The translations under genes were made by a program, and so were the position numbers. Below are positions 23,396 to 33,310 of a stretch of DNA of 64,000 nt, one piece after another. Position 1 is the stretch's first letter, and each line of letters starts with the position of its first letter. The notes beneath the pieces are model-generated. The model had not been told where the DNA came from and made no database searches. It was given only the letters and a program-made list of their open reading frames with translations. The DNA is taken from assembly GCF_007655135.1 (NCBI RefSeq), contig NC_045129.1, positions 28,459,122 through 28,523,121 on the forward strand, written 5' to 3'. This DNA is from Punica granatum. Taxonomy: Eukaryota; Streptophyta; Magnoliopsida; Myrtales; Lythraceae.

Positions 23396-26300
23396 CGAAT
23401 TTCATCTCGTCGGGGCACACATGCGCGCGCCTAAATGCAACTCAGCTTGGGAGTGTCCACCTTCCCGGGGATGCGCAACGGACGCACGTGAGAAAGAGTC
23501 GCCACTACCTGTTTACGACCCGTAGGTCGAGGGCCGGTGAGTCGCCCGGGTCTAGGGGTATGGATACACCTAGTATGCTAAGGCAATGGTCTTGTACGAA
23601 ACCGAAAATTCCTAATTCGGGGGTTCTATTACGTGTGGGCCTATATCCCACACGCCCTTTCGGTACTCTAGCTTGCTAGGCTTGCCATTTTATTTATTTA
23701 CCGCATGATTAAGTTCCGCTCATCTTACGCGTTTTGACACCGTAAATTCGAAGAAACACTCCGACCGTTCGCTCTCCGACTGGGATTCTTATATGAATAA
23801 ACGTACAACATAAATCCTTACATTGTCCTCTCAAATAAATAAAATACAAATTATAACAATTGAATCCCAGTCGGTTCGCGTTCGGTCATTATTCCACTCG
23901 TGCTCACCGTGTGGTTTGAAAAGACTGAAATTGAAATTAAGGTGCGCACTCGGTGTTTAGGGGATTAGATCCCGTAATCTACGATTGGGGCGTTGGACCC
24001 CATGTGAATCGTATCCTAAAGGATCGGGCTCAACCCGCATAACAAATAAGTGCAAGAATGCAACAAGTAAGCGCAAATAAACAAACAATGAGATTTTGTT
24101 ATTGCCGAATTTACATGAGTTAATCAATTATTATCCGGGGTATCTTGGCATACAAATCCTACCCTAAAACAAACAAATAGGATGATAGATAGGGTATGTA
24201 GCATTCGGCATCATTTAACGGACTCGACAGACATGATGTCCATAGTCAAGTCTCGAATGAGTGGGTTATTTTTAGATTATTTTGTATCGTGACAATATGG
24301 CTTTTACAGATTAAGAGTATTTTCACCTAAAACCCAAAACCTAACCCTCTATTTGACTATTACCCGTATTTGATTTAAGCCGAGTTTGAAAGTAATCTGT
24401 TTTTCCATGTTTTAACCCGTTCTAAACACAAACCTACACTAGAGTGACGGCAGGACAAGAACCGGTAATCATGCCATTGAATCGGTAAATATGTGTGTGC
24501 ATGAAAATCAATATTACGTTGTACGTATCTCGGTGCTTTTGAAATTGTGAATTTTGAAAAGGGCATGACTAACAGTTCTTGAATTGTCGATGCGATTACA
24601 GATTATTAATCGGTTCGTACAATTCATTTAAAGAGTCAAGTGATTTAGTTTAGCCAAATTTAACGTCCCGATTACCCCGCATGTAGAATTTTAGGTTAAT
24701 AAGAAATTTGTCGAATGCTTTGGTCTACGGATTTCGAGTCGTCGAGATAGCCATTAGTTGACCGTCCGATAAACTCTAATTTCCGACATGGTCACGTTGT
24801 ATACATATAATTACAAAAATAAAATATTTAAATGAGGCACATACATTGTCGGTGGGTGATCCAAGTAGGAAAGGGTCGGATATTTTTAGAAAATGTCCAG
24901 GGGACTGAATTGAACGATTTTAAAAGAGCAGGGACTGATTTGAAAATTCGGATGAAGTTTCGGGGACCGATTTGAAAATTCTGAAAAAATTGGGGACTAT
25001 GTAAAAATTACTGAAAATATCCCAGGATTGTTTGAAACGAATTTGAAAATCTGGACTGATCTAGAAACAAAAAATGGCCCCAGGATTAAACTGAAACAGC
25101 TTGGAAAGTTCCTTGGGATGCTTGAAAAATTCTAGGAATTCCAGGACTGATTGGAAAATAGTAAAATGACTGGGACTTGATTGAAAAGAAATTTTGAAAT
25201 TCGGGGCAGATCTGAAAAGGTGAAAAATGGCCCCGGGACTAAACTGAAACAACTTGGAAAGTTCTTTGGGATGCTTGAAAAATTCTGAAAAATCCAAGGA
25301 CTGATTGGAAAATAGTAAAATGACTGGGACTTGATTGAAAATAATTTTAGAGTTCGGGGCAGATCTGAAAAAGGTGAAAAGTGGCCTCGGGATTAAATTG
25401 AAACAACTTGGAAAGTACTTTGGGATGGTTGAAAAATTCTGAAAAATCCAAGGACTGATTGGAAAATACTAAAATGACCGGGACTTGATTGAAAATAATT
25501 TTTAGAGTTCGGGGCAGATCTGAAAAAGGTGAAATGCACCCTCTGGACTAAACTGAAACAACTTGGAAAGTTATTTGGGATGGTTGAAAAATTCTTAAAA
25601 ATCCAAGGACTGATTGGAAAATAGTAAAATGACCGGGACTTGATTGAAAATAATTTTTAGAGTTCGGGGCAGATCTGAAAAAAGTAAAATGCGCCCTCTG
25701 GACTGAAATGTGACAAAATGAAAAGTTCGTAAAATCGAGTTCGGGACAAATCCGATCGCCCACGCGACCCAAGAAAACTCATTTCACATTATATCCATCA
25801 AGCAAGCATTAATATTAATGAAAGGAGCCCTAATCATGGTACTAAGTCGAGAATTTACCTAATCCGGAAAGTTGAGGGGCTTCTCTGTAAAATAAAATAA
25901 AATAATAAAAAAAAGCCGGACAATTGGGTCGGATCGGATCGCCTAGCCCGCCCAAAGGAGAAACCGCCCGGAAGGGCGCTGGGTCGGATTGGGCGCGTTG
26001 GGCCGAATGGACTTGGGCTGGGCCTGCGAAGAAAGAGAAATGGGCCGAGGCCCGTTAGCCGGCGGGCGTCGGGATCGCCGGGAGCGGCGGCTACGACTCT
26101 GCGTGCGGCGGTTCTCGGCCTTGGACGCCACGACGACGGCACGAGAGGGTGCGGGAGATAGCTCTGGGCGCCGCCGATACTTCACCGTGGTCGATCGGGA
26201 CCTCACCGGTGCTTAATCAGTCGGAATCAGGGGGAAAAGCCGCGTTTTCCGGCGAAAGTTCCGAGTTCTTCGATTTCAAAATTCGCCAAATCGAGAGCCA

Positions 26301-26677
26301 ATTTTCTGTTTTTCCTTGCTGGGTTTTGTCCGTGCTCCTCCGAATTGTATTTCTCTTCATTTAATTGCAATTCAATCTTCTTTTCCGTTAAGATTTCGGC
26401 CGATTTAGCGGAAAATCGCGGAAATCCGCGATATTGGGGATCCTAGGCCGGCGAGGTCGCGGGCAGCCGGCGAGCGCTGCCCGGCCTGCCCGAATCGATT
26501 TTTTTTTTTAAGGAAAAGACCGGCGGGTCACGGGTAGCCGGTCAACGCTGCCCGGTTCGCCTGACTTCTTTTTTCTTTTTTTCTTTTTTTGTTTTTTTTA
26601 AAGAAAAGGTAATAAATTGGGAAATGACAATTTTGCCCCCCCTTCCGGAGCCGATGGACCGAAATTGAGTACTGACA
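23396..26677 (-). repeat. 3' LTR of the Ogre-type element
   Basis: On the plus strand it runs from TGTGCGCACCC to ACTGACA. Differences from the other LTR are scattered substitutions and a few small indels, for example in the C-run near 26634-26650. It contains a tandem ~155-bp repeat block (25080-25700), a GC-rich stretch (25920-26240) and T/A-rich tracts near 26570-26610. Confidence 0.92.
25080..25700. repeat. Tandem ~155-bp repeats inside the 3' LTR
   Basis: The phrase ggactgattggaaaata recurs at about 25144, 25299, 25456 and 25610, each time followed by gtaaaatgac or a close variant and, later in the unit, gttcggggcagatctgaaaa. A degenerate further unit precedes 25080. The same array occupies 39690-40320 in the other LTR, so it is a property of the LTR and was copied with it. 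Confidence 0.85.
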
Positions 26678-26691
26678 GCTTGCCCCTCTTT
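26678..26691 (-). other. Polypurine tract of the Ogre-type element
   Basis: On the minus strand AAAGAGGGGCAAGC directly precedes the 3' LTR start TGTCAG. A purine tract at exactly this place is the expected plus-strand primer for reverse transcription. Confidence 0.75.
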
Positions 26692-26864
26692 GGTTGTGTG
26701 CTCGGATAGAGAATGCAGCCAAAGACCATAAGAAGCACCCCGTCTGATCTCTGCGACCGTCCTGGCATCTTTCCCCACAGCCACTTGTTCTCTCTGGTTT
26801 TGGATTCATGGGATAGAGTTGGATGGACGTATGTACCTGAAAGAAGTGAAGAGGTGGTTTATGA

Positions 26865-27635
26865 ATCCAAAAGCAATAAAGGTGGACTTATGGCCTTGAA
26901 AGCAGTAAAGATGGGTTTACGGGCCCAAAGAAAGTAAAAAGGTGGGTGTCCAAACCCAAAGTAATAAATGTGGGTGTCTAAACCCAAAGCAATAAATGGT
27001 GGGTGTTCAAACTCAAAGCAATAAAAAGGTGGGTGTCCAAACCCAAAGTAATAAATGGTGGGTGTCCAAACCCAAAGCAATAAAAAGGTGGGTGTCTAAA
27101 CCCAAAGTAATAAATGTAGGTGTCTAAACCCCAAAGTAATAAATTGTGGGTGTCCAAACCCAAAGCAGTAAAGAGTGGGTGTCCAAACCCAAAGCAGTAA
27201 AAGGTGGGCATTTGTACCGAAAGCAGTAAAGGTGAGTGTCCAAACCCAAAGCAGTAAAAGGTTGGTGTCCAAATCCAAAGCAGTAAAAGTGGGTGTCCAA
27301 ACCCAAAGCAGTAAAGGTGGGTGTCAAAACCCAAAGCATTAAAAGGTGGGTGTCCAAACCCAAAGCAGTAAATGTGGGTGTCAAAACCCAAAGCATTAAA
27401 AGGTGGGTGTCCAAACCCAAAGTAGTAAAAGGTGGGTGTCCAAACCCAAAGCAGTAAAAGGTGGGCGTTTGCACCCAAAGCAGTAAAGGTGGGTGTCCAA
27501 ACCCAAAGCAGTAAAGGTGGACGTCCAAACCCAAAGCATTAAAAGGCGGGTGTCCAAACCCAAAGCAGTAAAAGGCGGGTGTCCAAACCCAAAACAGTAA
27601 AAGGTGGGTGTCCAAACCCAAAACAATAAAAGTGG
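26865..27635. repeat. Minisatellite of ~28-29 bp units in the 3' UTR
   Basis: About 24 well-preserved units plus roughly three degenerate ones at the left have the consensus ggtgggtgtccaaacccaaa followed by gcagtaaaa. Variants include caataaa, cattaaa and taataaa tails and occasional tcaaaa or tttgcac changes in the middle. Higher-order order is visible, for example alternating cattaaa and cagtaaa units near 27330-27400. The array lies between the integrase end and the 3' LTR. Long open frames on the minus strand reading FGFGHPPF repeats are by-products of the repeat unit. Confidence 0.95.
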
Positions 27636-28214
27636 ATTCGGTCATCAAGAATGGCTTGAGAACTTGAGAGAGTTGACTTGGGCCCGATGAAACCGACGGA
27701 TTCGTCAAATAATGGTGCTAGGTGCCTCATTGAGGGCCTTTCGCTCGAGTTTGAGATTGCGATCTTGTCGTATGAGGCAGACATGAGTCCGTTAGGGAGA
27801 GACGCCTCTTAGGATCCACATGCCTGTACCTGCATAGGAGGGTGACAGCTAATGGTCGTTGTCAGTCGCGTGAAACTGCTGGAATTACAATGTGTAAAGG
27901 AAATCTAGGTAATGATGCTTCGGGGATTTGAACTTGGTGACCATTTGAGGGGTGGCCGTGTCCCGAACTCACGTTTGACCAAAAGAAAGGCTTTTCGCAA
28001 AATGTGGGCATGGCCCACAGAACTTTGAATAAAGGTAAAAGGAAGGATCTTTAGGATCCTCCAAATCAAGGATACGATTCGACCCCATTTCGAGGCGCGT
28101 CTCGAGCCTTGAGAGTCGAGAAGAGTTTGTTTGCGTTGAGAACTGCCAAACCACTACTAGTTGTAGCTTCACGCGGGGTGCTGCTGTTCTTTCGTGGTCA
28201 AACCGACAATTGCC

Positions 28215-28530
28215 CCTAACTTTTTCCCAGGCCGCAAAACGCGTGACGACCTGACGGGATATTTTATTTTGACTTTTCTCTCATGAATGCTCTCCTTTTA
28301 CTACGACCGCCCAAGATAGGGTCCGATCGCATCTCTCGATTCCTCTAACTTTTGCCTAGACCGCCCTTTGCGGGTTTTCAGCCTAGCAAGGAATATGATT
28401 TATGCTCTCCTTTTGTCACGGCTCCCCTTTACAGGATTTTAAGCCGTGCCCCTCGTTCCCTAACTTTTGCCTAGGTCGCCTCGAGGAGGTTTTCGACCTA
28501 ACGGGAAATTTATTCTTTTCTCTCAAAGGT
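28215..28530. repeat. Degenerate ~100-bp repeats in the 3' UTR
   Basis: A block with the theme aacttttgcctaggccgc, then gggttttcggcctaacggga, then an AT-rich ttttctctc stretch occurs about three times, at 28219, 28346 and 28461. The copies have diverged, so the array is older than the minisatellite beside it. Confidence 0.6.
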
Positions 28531-28683
28531 GATCTTAGATGGAAAGAGTACAGGTGTTGATGACAGGAAGCGTTGAGGAGACATGAGCGTGGAGTTTGAA
28601 GAATACAGAAGAAGACAAATGTCGGAAATGTGGCTTGCAGTCTGCGGGGACATGAAGAGGCTGCAGAATGACCAAGAAAGCTA

Positions 28684-29934
28684 TCAGGGATAGTACTTCT
28701 TGAGGGCGTCAGCGTTGACTGGGAGCGCATTTTCGGTCCCGTTCATGTCACTTAAGATAATTGCTCCTCCAGAGAAGGTTTCCCTAACGACGAAGGGCCT
28801 GTCATACTTGTATGCGAACTTGCCCCAAGAGTCAGGTGTAATGTGAAGAACCTTCCGCAGGACAAGGTCACCAGGGTTGAATTCGCGGTGGCGGACTCTT
28901 GCATTGAATGCTCGGGCCATTCTTTGTTGGTAGCATTGGCCGTGGCATAGCGTTGTTAGCTGCTTCTCGTCGATGAGATTGAGCTGTTCATAGCGTTGCT
29001 TCGCCCATTCTGCTTCTTCAAGCTCGGACTCGGCCAGGACCCTCATGGAAGGAATCTTCACTTCAATTGGGAGGACGATTTCCATGCCGTAGACCAAAGA
29101 GTACGGAGTTGCCCCGGTTGAAGTGGGGATAGATGTTCGGTATGCTAAGAGAGTAAAACGGAGCATCTCGTGCCAATCCTTATAGGTCACCGTCATTTTT
29201 TCGATGATCTTCTTGATGTTTTTGTTCGCAGCTTCCACCGCACCGTTCATTTGGGGACGTTACGGTGTGGAGTTACGATGCTGCACTTTGAATTGCTCGC
29301 AGAGTTCATCGATGATCTTGTTGTTCAAGTTCTTAGCGTTGTTAGTGATGATTGTCGCGGGGACTCCGTATCGGGTGATGATGTTGCACTTGAGGAAGCG
29401 TGCCACGACCTTTGCGGTGACCGAAGCAAGCATTATGGCCTTGATCCACTTGGTGAAGTAGTCAATTGCCACCAAAATGAAAAGGTGTCCGTTGGATGCT
29501 CTGGGATTGATAGGGCCGATCACATTTATGCCCCACATTGAAAAAGGCCACGGGGCTGCCATCGGATGTAGCTCATTGGGGAGTGCTTTGATATGGTCGG
29601 CGTAGACCTGGCACAAGTGGCAGTGTCTGACGTGTTTGGCACAGTCGGCCTCCATGGTGGACCAGAAGTAATCCAAACGCATAAGTTTCTTAGCGAGCAT
29701 GAGCCCGCTCATGTGGGGTCCGCAACTTCCCTCATGTACCTCTCCCATAAGGCGTTGTGCCTCAATTTCATCGACACACCGGAGTAGTGTGGCATCGAAG
29801 GAACGGCGATAAAGGACCTCTCCACTCAGGAAGTAATGTGCTACGAGTCGCCGAAGTGTTTTTCTGTCACGCCGGTTGGCAAATGTCGGGTATTGGCCGG
29901 TTTGCAGAAAATGTTTGATGTCTTCATACCATGG
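28684..29934 (-). pseudogene. Ogre-type integrase
   Basis: The N-terminal part (29934-29740) reads RRLVAHYFLSGEVLYRR-S. The zinc-binding HHCC module includes CAKHVRHCHLCQ. The core reads APWPFSMWGINVIGPINPR, where the usual first catalytic Asp of WGID is Asn, and IITNNAKNLNN, where the second Asp of TDN is also Asn. The third residue survives in NGAVEAANKN. Between them, at about 29258, a TAA replaces the usual Tyr codon of the TPYRPQ block. The C-terminal part ends GTENALPVNADALKKYYP. With both Asp residues lost and a stop in the core, integration activity is impossible for this copy. Confidence 0.85.
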
Positions 29935-30477
29935 CTATTCGTCAGTTGCCTCGATTACGTCGCAGTGAGCAGGGCCCTTGGCAATCTCAATTTCGAGTGG
30001 CTCAATGAGATTCTCTTTCGTGATGCTCACCATGGATGCGAACGTCGCAAGTGCATCTGCGAATTGGTTCTTGATGCACGGTGTGTATGTGAATGAGATT
30101 TTCTCGAAGTTCTCCGCTAACTCCTCGAGATACTCGTGATATGGCACTAGCTTCGCGTCCTTCGTCTTCCATTGCCCCAACGTCTGGAAAATTGTAAGCA
30201 TGGAATCACCAAACACTTCTAGTTCCTTCACCTTGAAGTTGATCGCCGCTTGCAGACCGAGGATGCATACTTCGTATTCGGCCACGTTATTAGTGCAGGG
30301 AAAATCAACCTTTGCTGCGACCGAATAGTAGTGTCCGTCGGGGGATATCAGTACTGCACCAATGCCGGACCCAGTGGAATTTATTGCGCCGTTGAAATAC
30401 ATCCCCCATGCGAATTTGTTCTCCTCACTGTCCACTTGGAGAATCCATTCGTCCAGAAAGTCAGAGTTGATCCGCAA
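29935..30477 (-). pseudogene. Second (archaeal-type) RNase H domain of the Ogre-type pol
   Basis: The frame is open over about 180 codons. It shows YFNGAINSTGSGIGAVLISP, where the first catalytic Asp of the usual FDGA is Asn, then NNVAEYEVCILGLQAAI with the conserved Glu, LEVFGDSMLTIFQ with the second Asp, and NQFADALATFAS with the last Asp. An additional RNase H between RT/RH and integrase is a known feature of Tat/Ogre elements. The Asp-to-Asn change suggests loss of activity. Confidence 0.8.
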
Positions 30478-30649
30478 TTGCCTGCCCCTTAACTGATGTG
30501 CGGGGCACGTATTTAATGTCGTATTCCGTCAGCTAACATCGCCACTTTGAAATATTCTTCATGGAAGATGGACTATCGAACAAGTACTTCAGGGGATCCG
30601 CTTTTGACGATAAGCGAATAGTATGATAGAGAGTGTACTGCCGGAGCCG

Positions 30650-31000
30650 CTACATGACCCACACCAGCGCGCAGCACATCTTCTCAATCTCCGGGTAGTT
30701 GGACTCCCCTTCGGTGAACTTCTTGCTTAAATAGTAAATGGCATGTTCTGCGCGCATGGACTCGTCTTTCTGCCCTAACATGCATCCTAGGGATTGCCGG
30801 CGCACTGTCAGATAGAGAATAAGAGGGCGATCTGGAGTAGGCGGGACCAATACAGGGGGTTGAACCAAGTATGCCTTGATAGTGTCAAAGGCCTTCTGAC
30901 ATTCTCTGTCCCACTTAATCGCTGCATTTTTGCGAAGTAAGCAGAAGAGTGGTTGACATTTGTCTGTCCGGTTTGTAATGAAACGCGCAATGTAGTTCAA
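30650..31000 (-). pseudogene. RNase H domain next to RT, Ogre-type pol
   Basis: The frame reads NYIARFITNRTDKCQPLFCL (the connection after RT), KWDRECQKAFDTIKAYLVQP, LGCMLGQKDESMRAEHAIYY and LSKKFTEGESNYPEIEKMCC. This is the typical Ty3-type RT-RNase H junction and RNase H. A TAG at about 31008 separates it from the RT frame. Confidence 0.8.
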
Positions 31001-32086
31001 CCGTCCCTAGAAGCCTCGTACTTCACGGACTGTCGATGGTGGAGGTAGCTCCCTGATTGCCTTCACCTTGTCGGGATCAACCTCGATGCCTCGTTCGCTG
31101 ACCACGAAATCTAGTAGTTTCCCTGACTTGGCGCCGAATGTACATTTTGCCGGGTTAAGTCGAAGCTTGTACTTCTTGAGTCAGTCGAAGAGGCGTTTTA
31201 GATTAATGAGATGATCCTCTCCTTCTTTTGATTTAGCAATCACGTCGTCGACGTAGACCTTGATCTCTTTATGCATCATATCGTAGAATAGCGTGACTAT
31301 GGCCCTTTGGTATGTTGCCTCGGCATTTTTGAGGCCGAAAGGCATGACTCGATAACAGAAAGTGCCCCACATTGTGATGAACGTCATCTTGATCTTGTCC
31401 TCATCGGCCATCCGAATCTGGTTGTACCCGGAGAAGCCATCCATGAAGGAGAACAATGTATGGCGTGCTATGTTGTCAACTAAGACGTCAATGTGAGGCA
31501 GGGGGAAGTTATCCTTGGGGCTAGCCTTGTTGAGGTCCCGATAGTCGACGCAAACTCTTACTTTTCCATCTTTCTTTTCCACAGGCACAATGTTCACCAC
31601 CCACTCAGAGTAATTACAAACTTCCAGGAAGCCCGCGTTGATTTGCTTGATGACCTCTTCTTTAATGCGGAGGAGAAGGCCGGCTCGCTGACGCCGTAAA
31701 TGCTGTCGTTTGGGTAGAAACCTCTCCGTATCGAGCGGAAAGAAGTGCTTAACTATTGAGGGATCCAGACCTGGCATGTCGGCGTAAGACCAAGCAAAGA
31801 CTTCTTGGTACTCCTTGAGGAAATTGATCATTCAGGCCTGCTGTGTGGGGTCGAGGCTCATCCCGATCTTCAGGATATGAGGCTCTCCTTCGGTACCCAC
31901 GTTGAACTCTTTTGTCGGCTCAACTGAAGTGAATTGACGGTTCTCAAGGCGGCGCAAACTCTCCTCTATCTCGGGCACTCAACCATCCTCGTCGAGCCCT
32001 TCCCCGAAGTATATGGGTTGGGACTCTTCGAGGTGTTCCTCGGATGAGTTCGAATTGACGTGTCGAAGATTTGGATTCGAGTGAAG
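31001..32086 (-). pseudogene. Reverse transcriptase of the Ogre-type element
   Basis: The exon after the intron begins LHSNPNLRHVNSNSSEEHLE. The RT core contains EYQEVFAWSYADMPGLDP, FLEVCNYSEWVVNIVPVEKK, VCVDYRDLNKASPKDNFPLP, FSFMDGFSGYNQI and the catalytic YVDD box in KVYVDDVIAKS. A TGA follows RLFD near 31181 and further stops lie near 31830 and 31980. All catalytic Asp residues are present in the RT itself, but the polyprotein is broken. Confidence 0.88.
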
Positions 32087-32293
32087 CTTGGCAATTCAAA
32101 CGAATAGTCTTAGAAATTTAGAGCGTTGTGAGATAAGTGAAAGAAAAGAGAAAGTAGACGCGAAAATTCAAAAATGCGTGCGGAGATTTTATTAATGGTG
32201 TAAGCATGAAGCCATAACAAAATCCCTCTTCCGTCATGTGGCTTATGGCTATGCCGAAACGCGGGGAAACATCAAACACATAGATAGCCTTAC
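32087..32293 (-). other. Intron between protease and RT of the Ogre-type element
   Basis: On the minus strand GAT|GTAAGG (border at 32293/32294) opens and CCAAG|CTTCAC (32087/32086) closes a 207-bp AT-rich stretch that is full of stops. Removing it joins SVVIAD to LHSNPNL in frame. A spliced intron at this position is a known Ogre feature; the exact acceptor is inferred. Confidence 0.7.
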
Positions 32294-33310
32294 ATCGGCG
32301 ATTACAACCGAGTAGCGCGGGACTAAGTTCCAGTTGTTGAGCTCCTCATTCTCCTGTGTGAGACGGATATGGACCCCCAAAGGAGTCTCTTCAGTGACGG
32401 CACATATGGCTGACAGATCGACAGGCTCGTCCTCTAAAGCCAAGAAAGGGCCGTCAAGAGTACCTCCGATGACGTGCGGTAGTGCGGGAAAAAAGTGAGA
32501 GAGTGGGGGAACTGGGATGCCCCTGTTGATCTTCCCATAATATGCGGCGAGATGGTGGAGGTGCATGCTCCTGCGGGCCTCGATAATCTCGTCGCAGGAA
32601 GGGCGAAAACCGAGTCCCCTCCTGTTCTTGTACTCTTCAATCTCGATGGGGCAATTGATCCCCTGCCCCTGTGCTCCGAGCCCGGTACCGGGAACGTAGT
32701 TGTGACGCAGAAGGACCTTCCCGACCATGCGGTCAGCACGAGACGGACGAGCCTCCCCATAGTCCCGAATGACTGAGATGGTCTCGAATGAATGGAATGG
32801 GAGGTTCTCGTCGTCTCCGATGCTAATATAGGGTACATCCGTTTTCTTATAGATGGCATAGTCCTCTTCACCCTTGACCGTAATGAGCCGACCCTCCGCG
32901 ATGAACTTGATCCTTTGGTGCAGGGACGAGGGAACGGCTCTAGCTGAGGGTTTTCCTAGGAGCAGGCTGAAAGCATTCGGGATGTCAAGGACCTGAAATG
33001 TGACGCTGAATGAGCACGGGCCGACATCGATCATGAGGTCAATCTCCCCATTCACTTGCCTCCGTGAGCCGTCAAAGGCTCGAACCGCGGTTTTGCTCGG
33101 GCGGACGCGGTTGAGGTCCACATTCATTTGCTTCAACGTGGACACTGGGCAAACATTGAGAGCGGAGCCGTTGTCGATCATGACCCGGCCAATAACGAAA
33201 TTGTTGCACTTGCAGACAATGTGCAACGCCCGTGAGTGTGCCCATCCTTCAGACGGGAGTTCGTCATCCGAAAATGAGATGGCATTGGAGAAAATCGAGC
33301 TGACGGTCTC
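32294..33310 (-). pseudogene. Aspartic protease plus G-patch domain, Ogre-type pol
   Basis: The protease active site is VMIDNGSALNVCPVSTLKQM (DNG in place of DSG/DTG, common in this lineage), followed by FQVLDIPNAFSLLLGKPS. Then comes a G-patch, LRHNYVPGTGLGAQGQGI and KNRRGLGFRPSCDEI. The domain ends NLVPRYSVVIAD at the intron donor. One TAA at about 33313 separates it from the gag frame; otherwise the frame is open for over 325 codons. Confidence 0.85.

Noticed and set aside
25061..25297. Minus-strand ORFs reading repeats of SEFFKHPKELSKLFQF
   Set aside because: They translate the ~155-bp tandem repeats in the LTR and recur identically in the other LTR and in part at 61906; not a gene.
25943..26216. 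GC-rich ORFs in the LTR (also at 40549-40822)
   Set aside because: Present on both strands in both LTR copies, low-complexity Arg/Pro composition, no motif.
26930..27640. CRISPR-like regular repeats
   Set aside because: Units are contiguous with no unique spacers, and the context is a plant retrotransposon.
26978..27708. Long minus-strand ORFs of 166 and 194 codons reading FGFGHPPF-type repeats
   Set aside because: They are translations of the 28-bp minisatellite in the 3' UTR of the retrotransposon; two overlapping frames are open for the same reason. No start context, no family and no conservation support a protein.
29170..29541. Plus-strand ORF over the integrase region
   Set aside because: Antisense shadow of the integrase frame, which shows the HHCC and DDE-type blocks.
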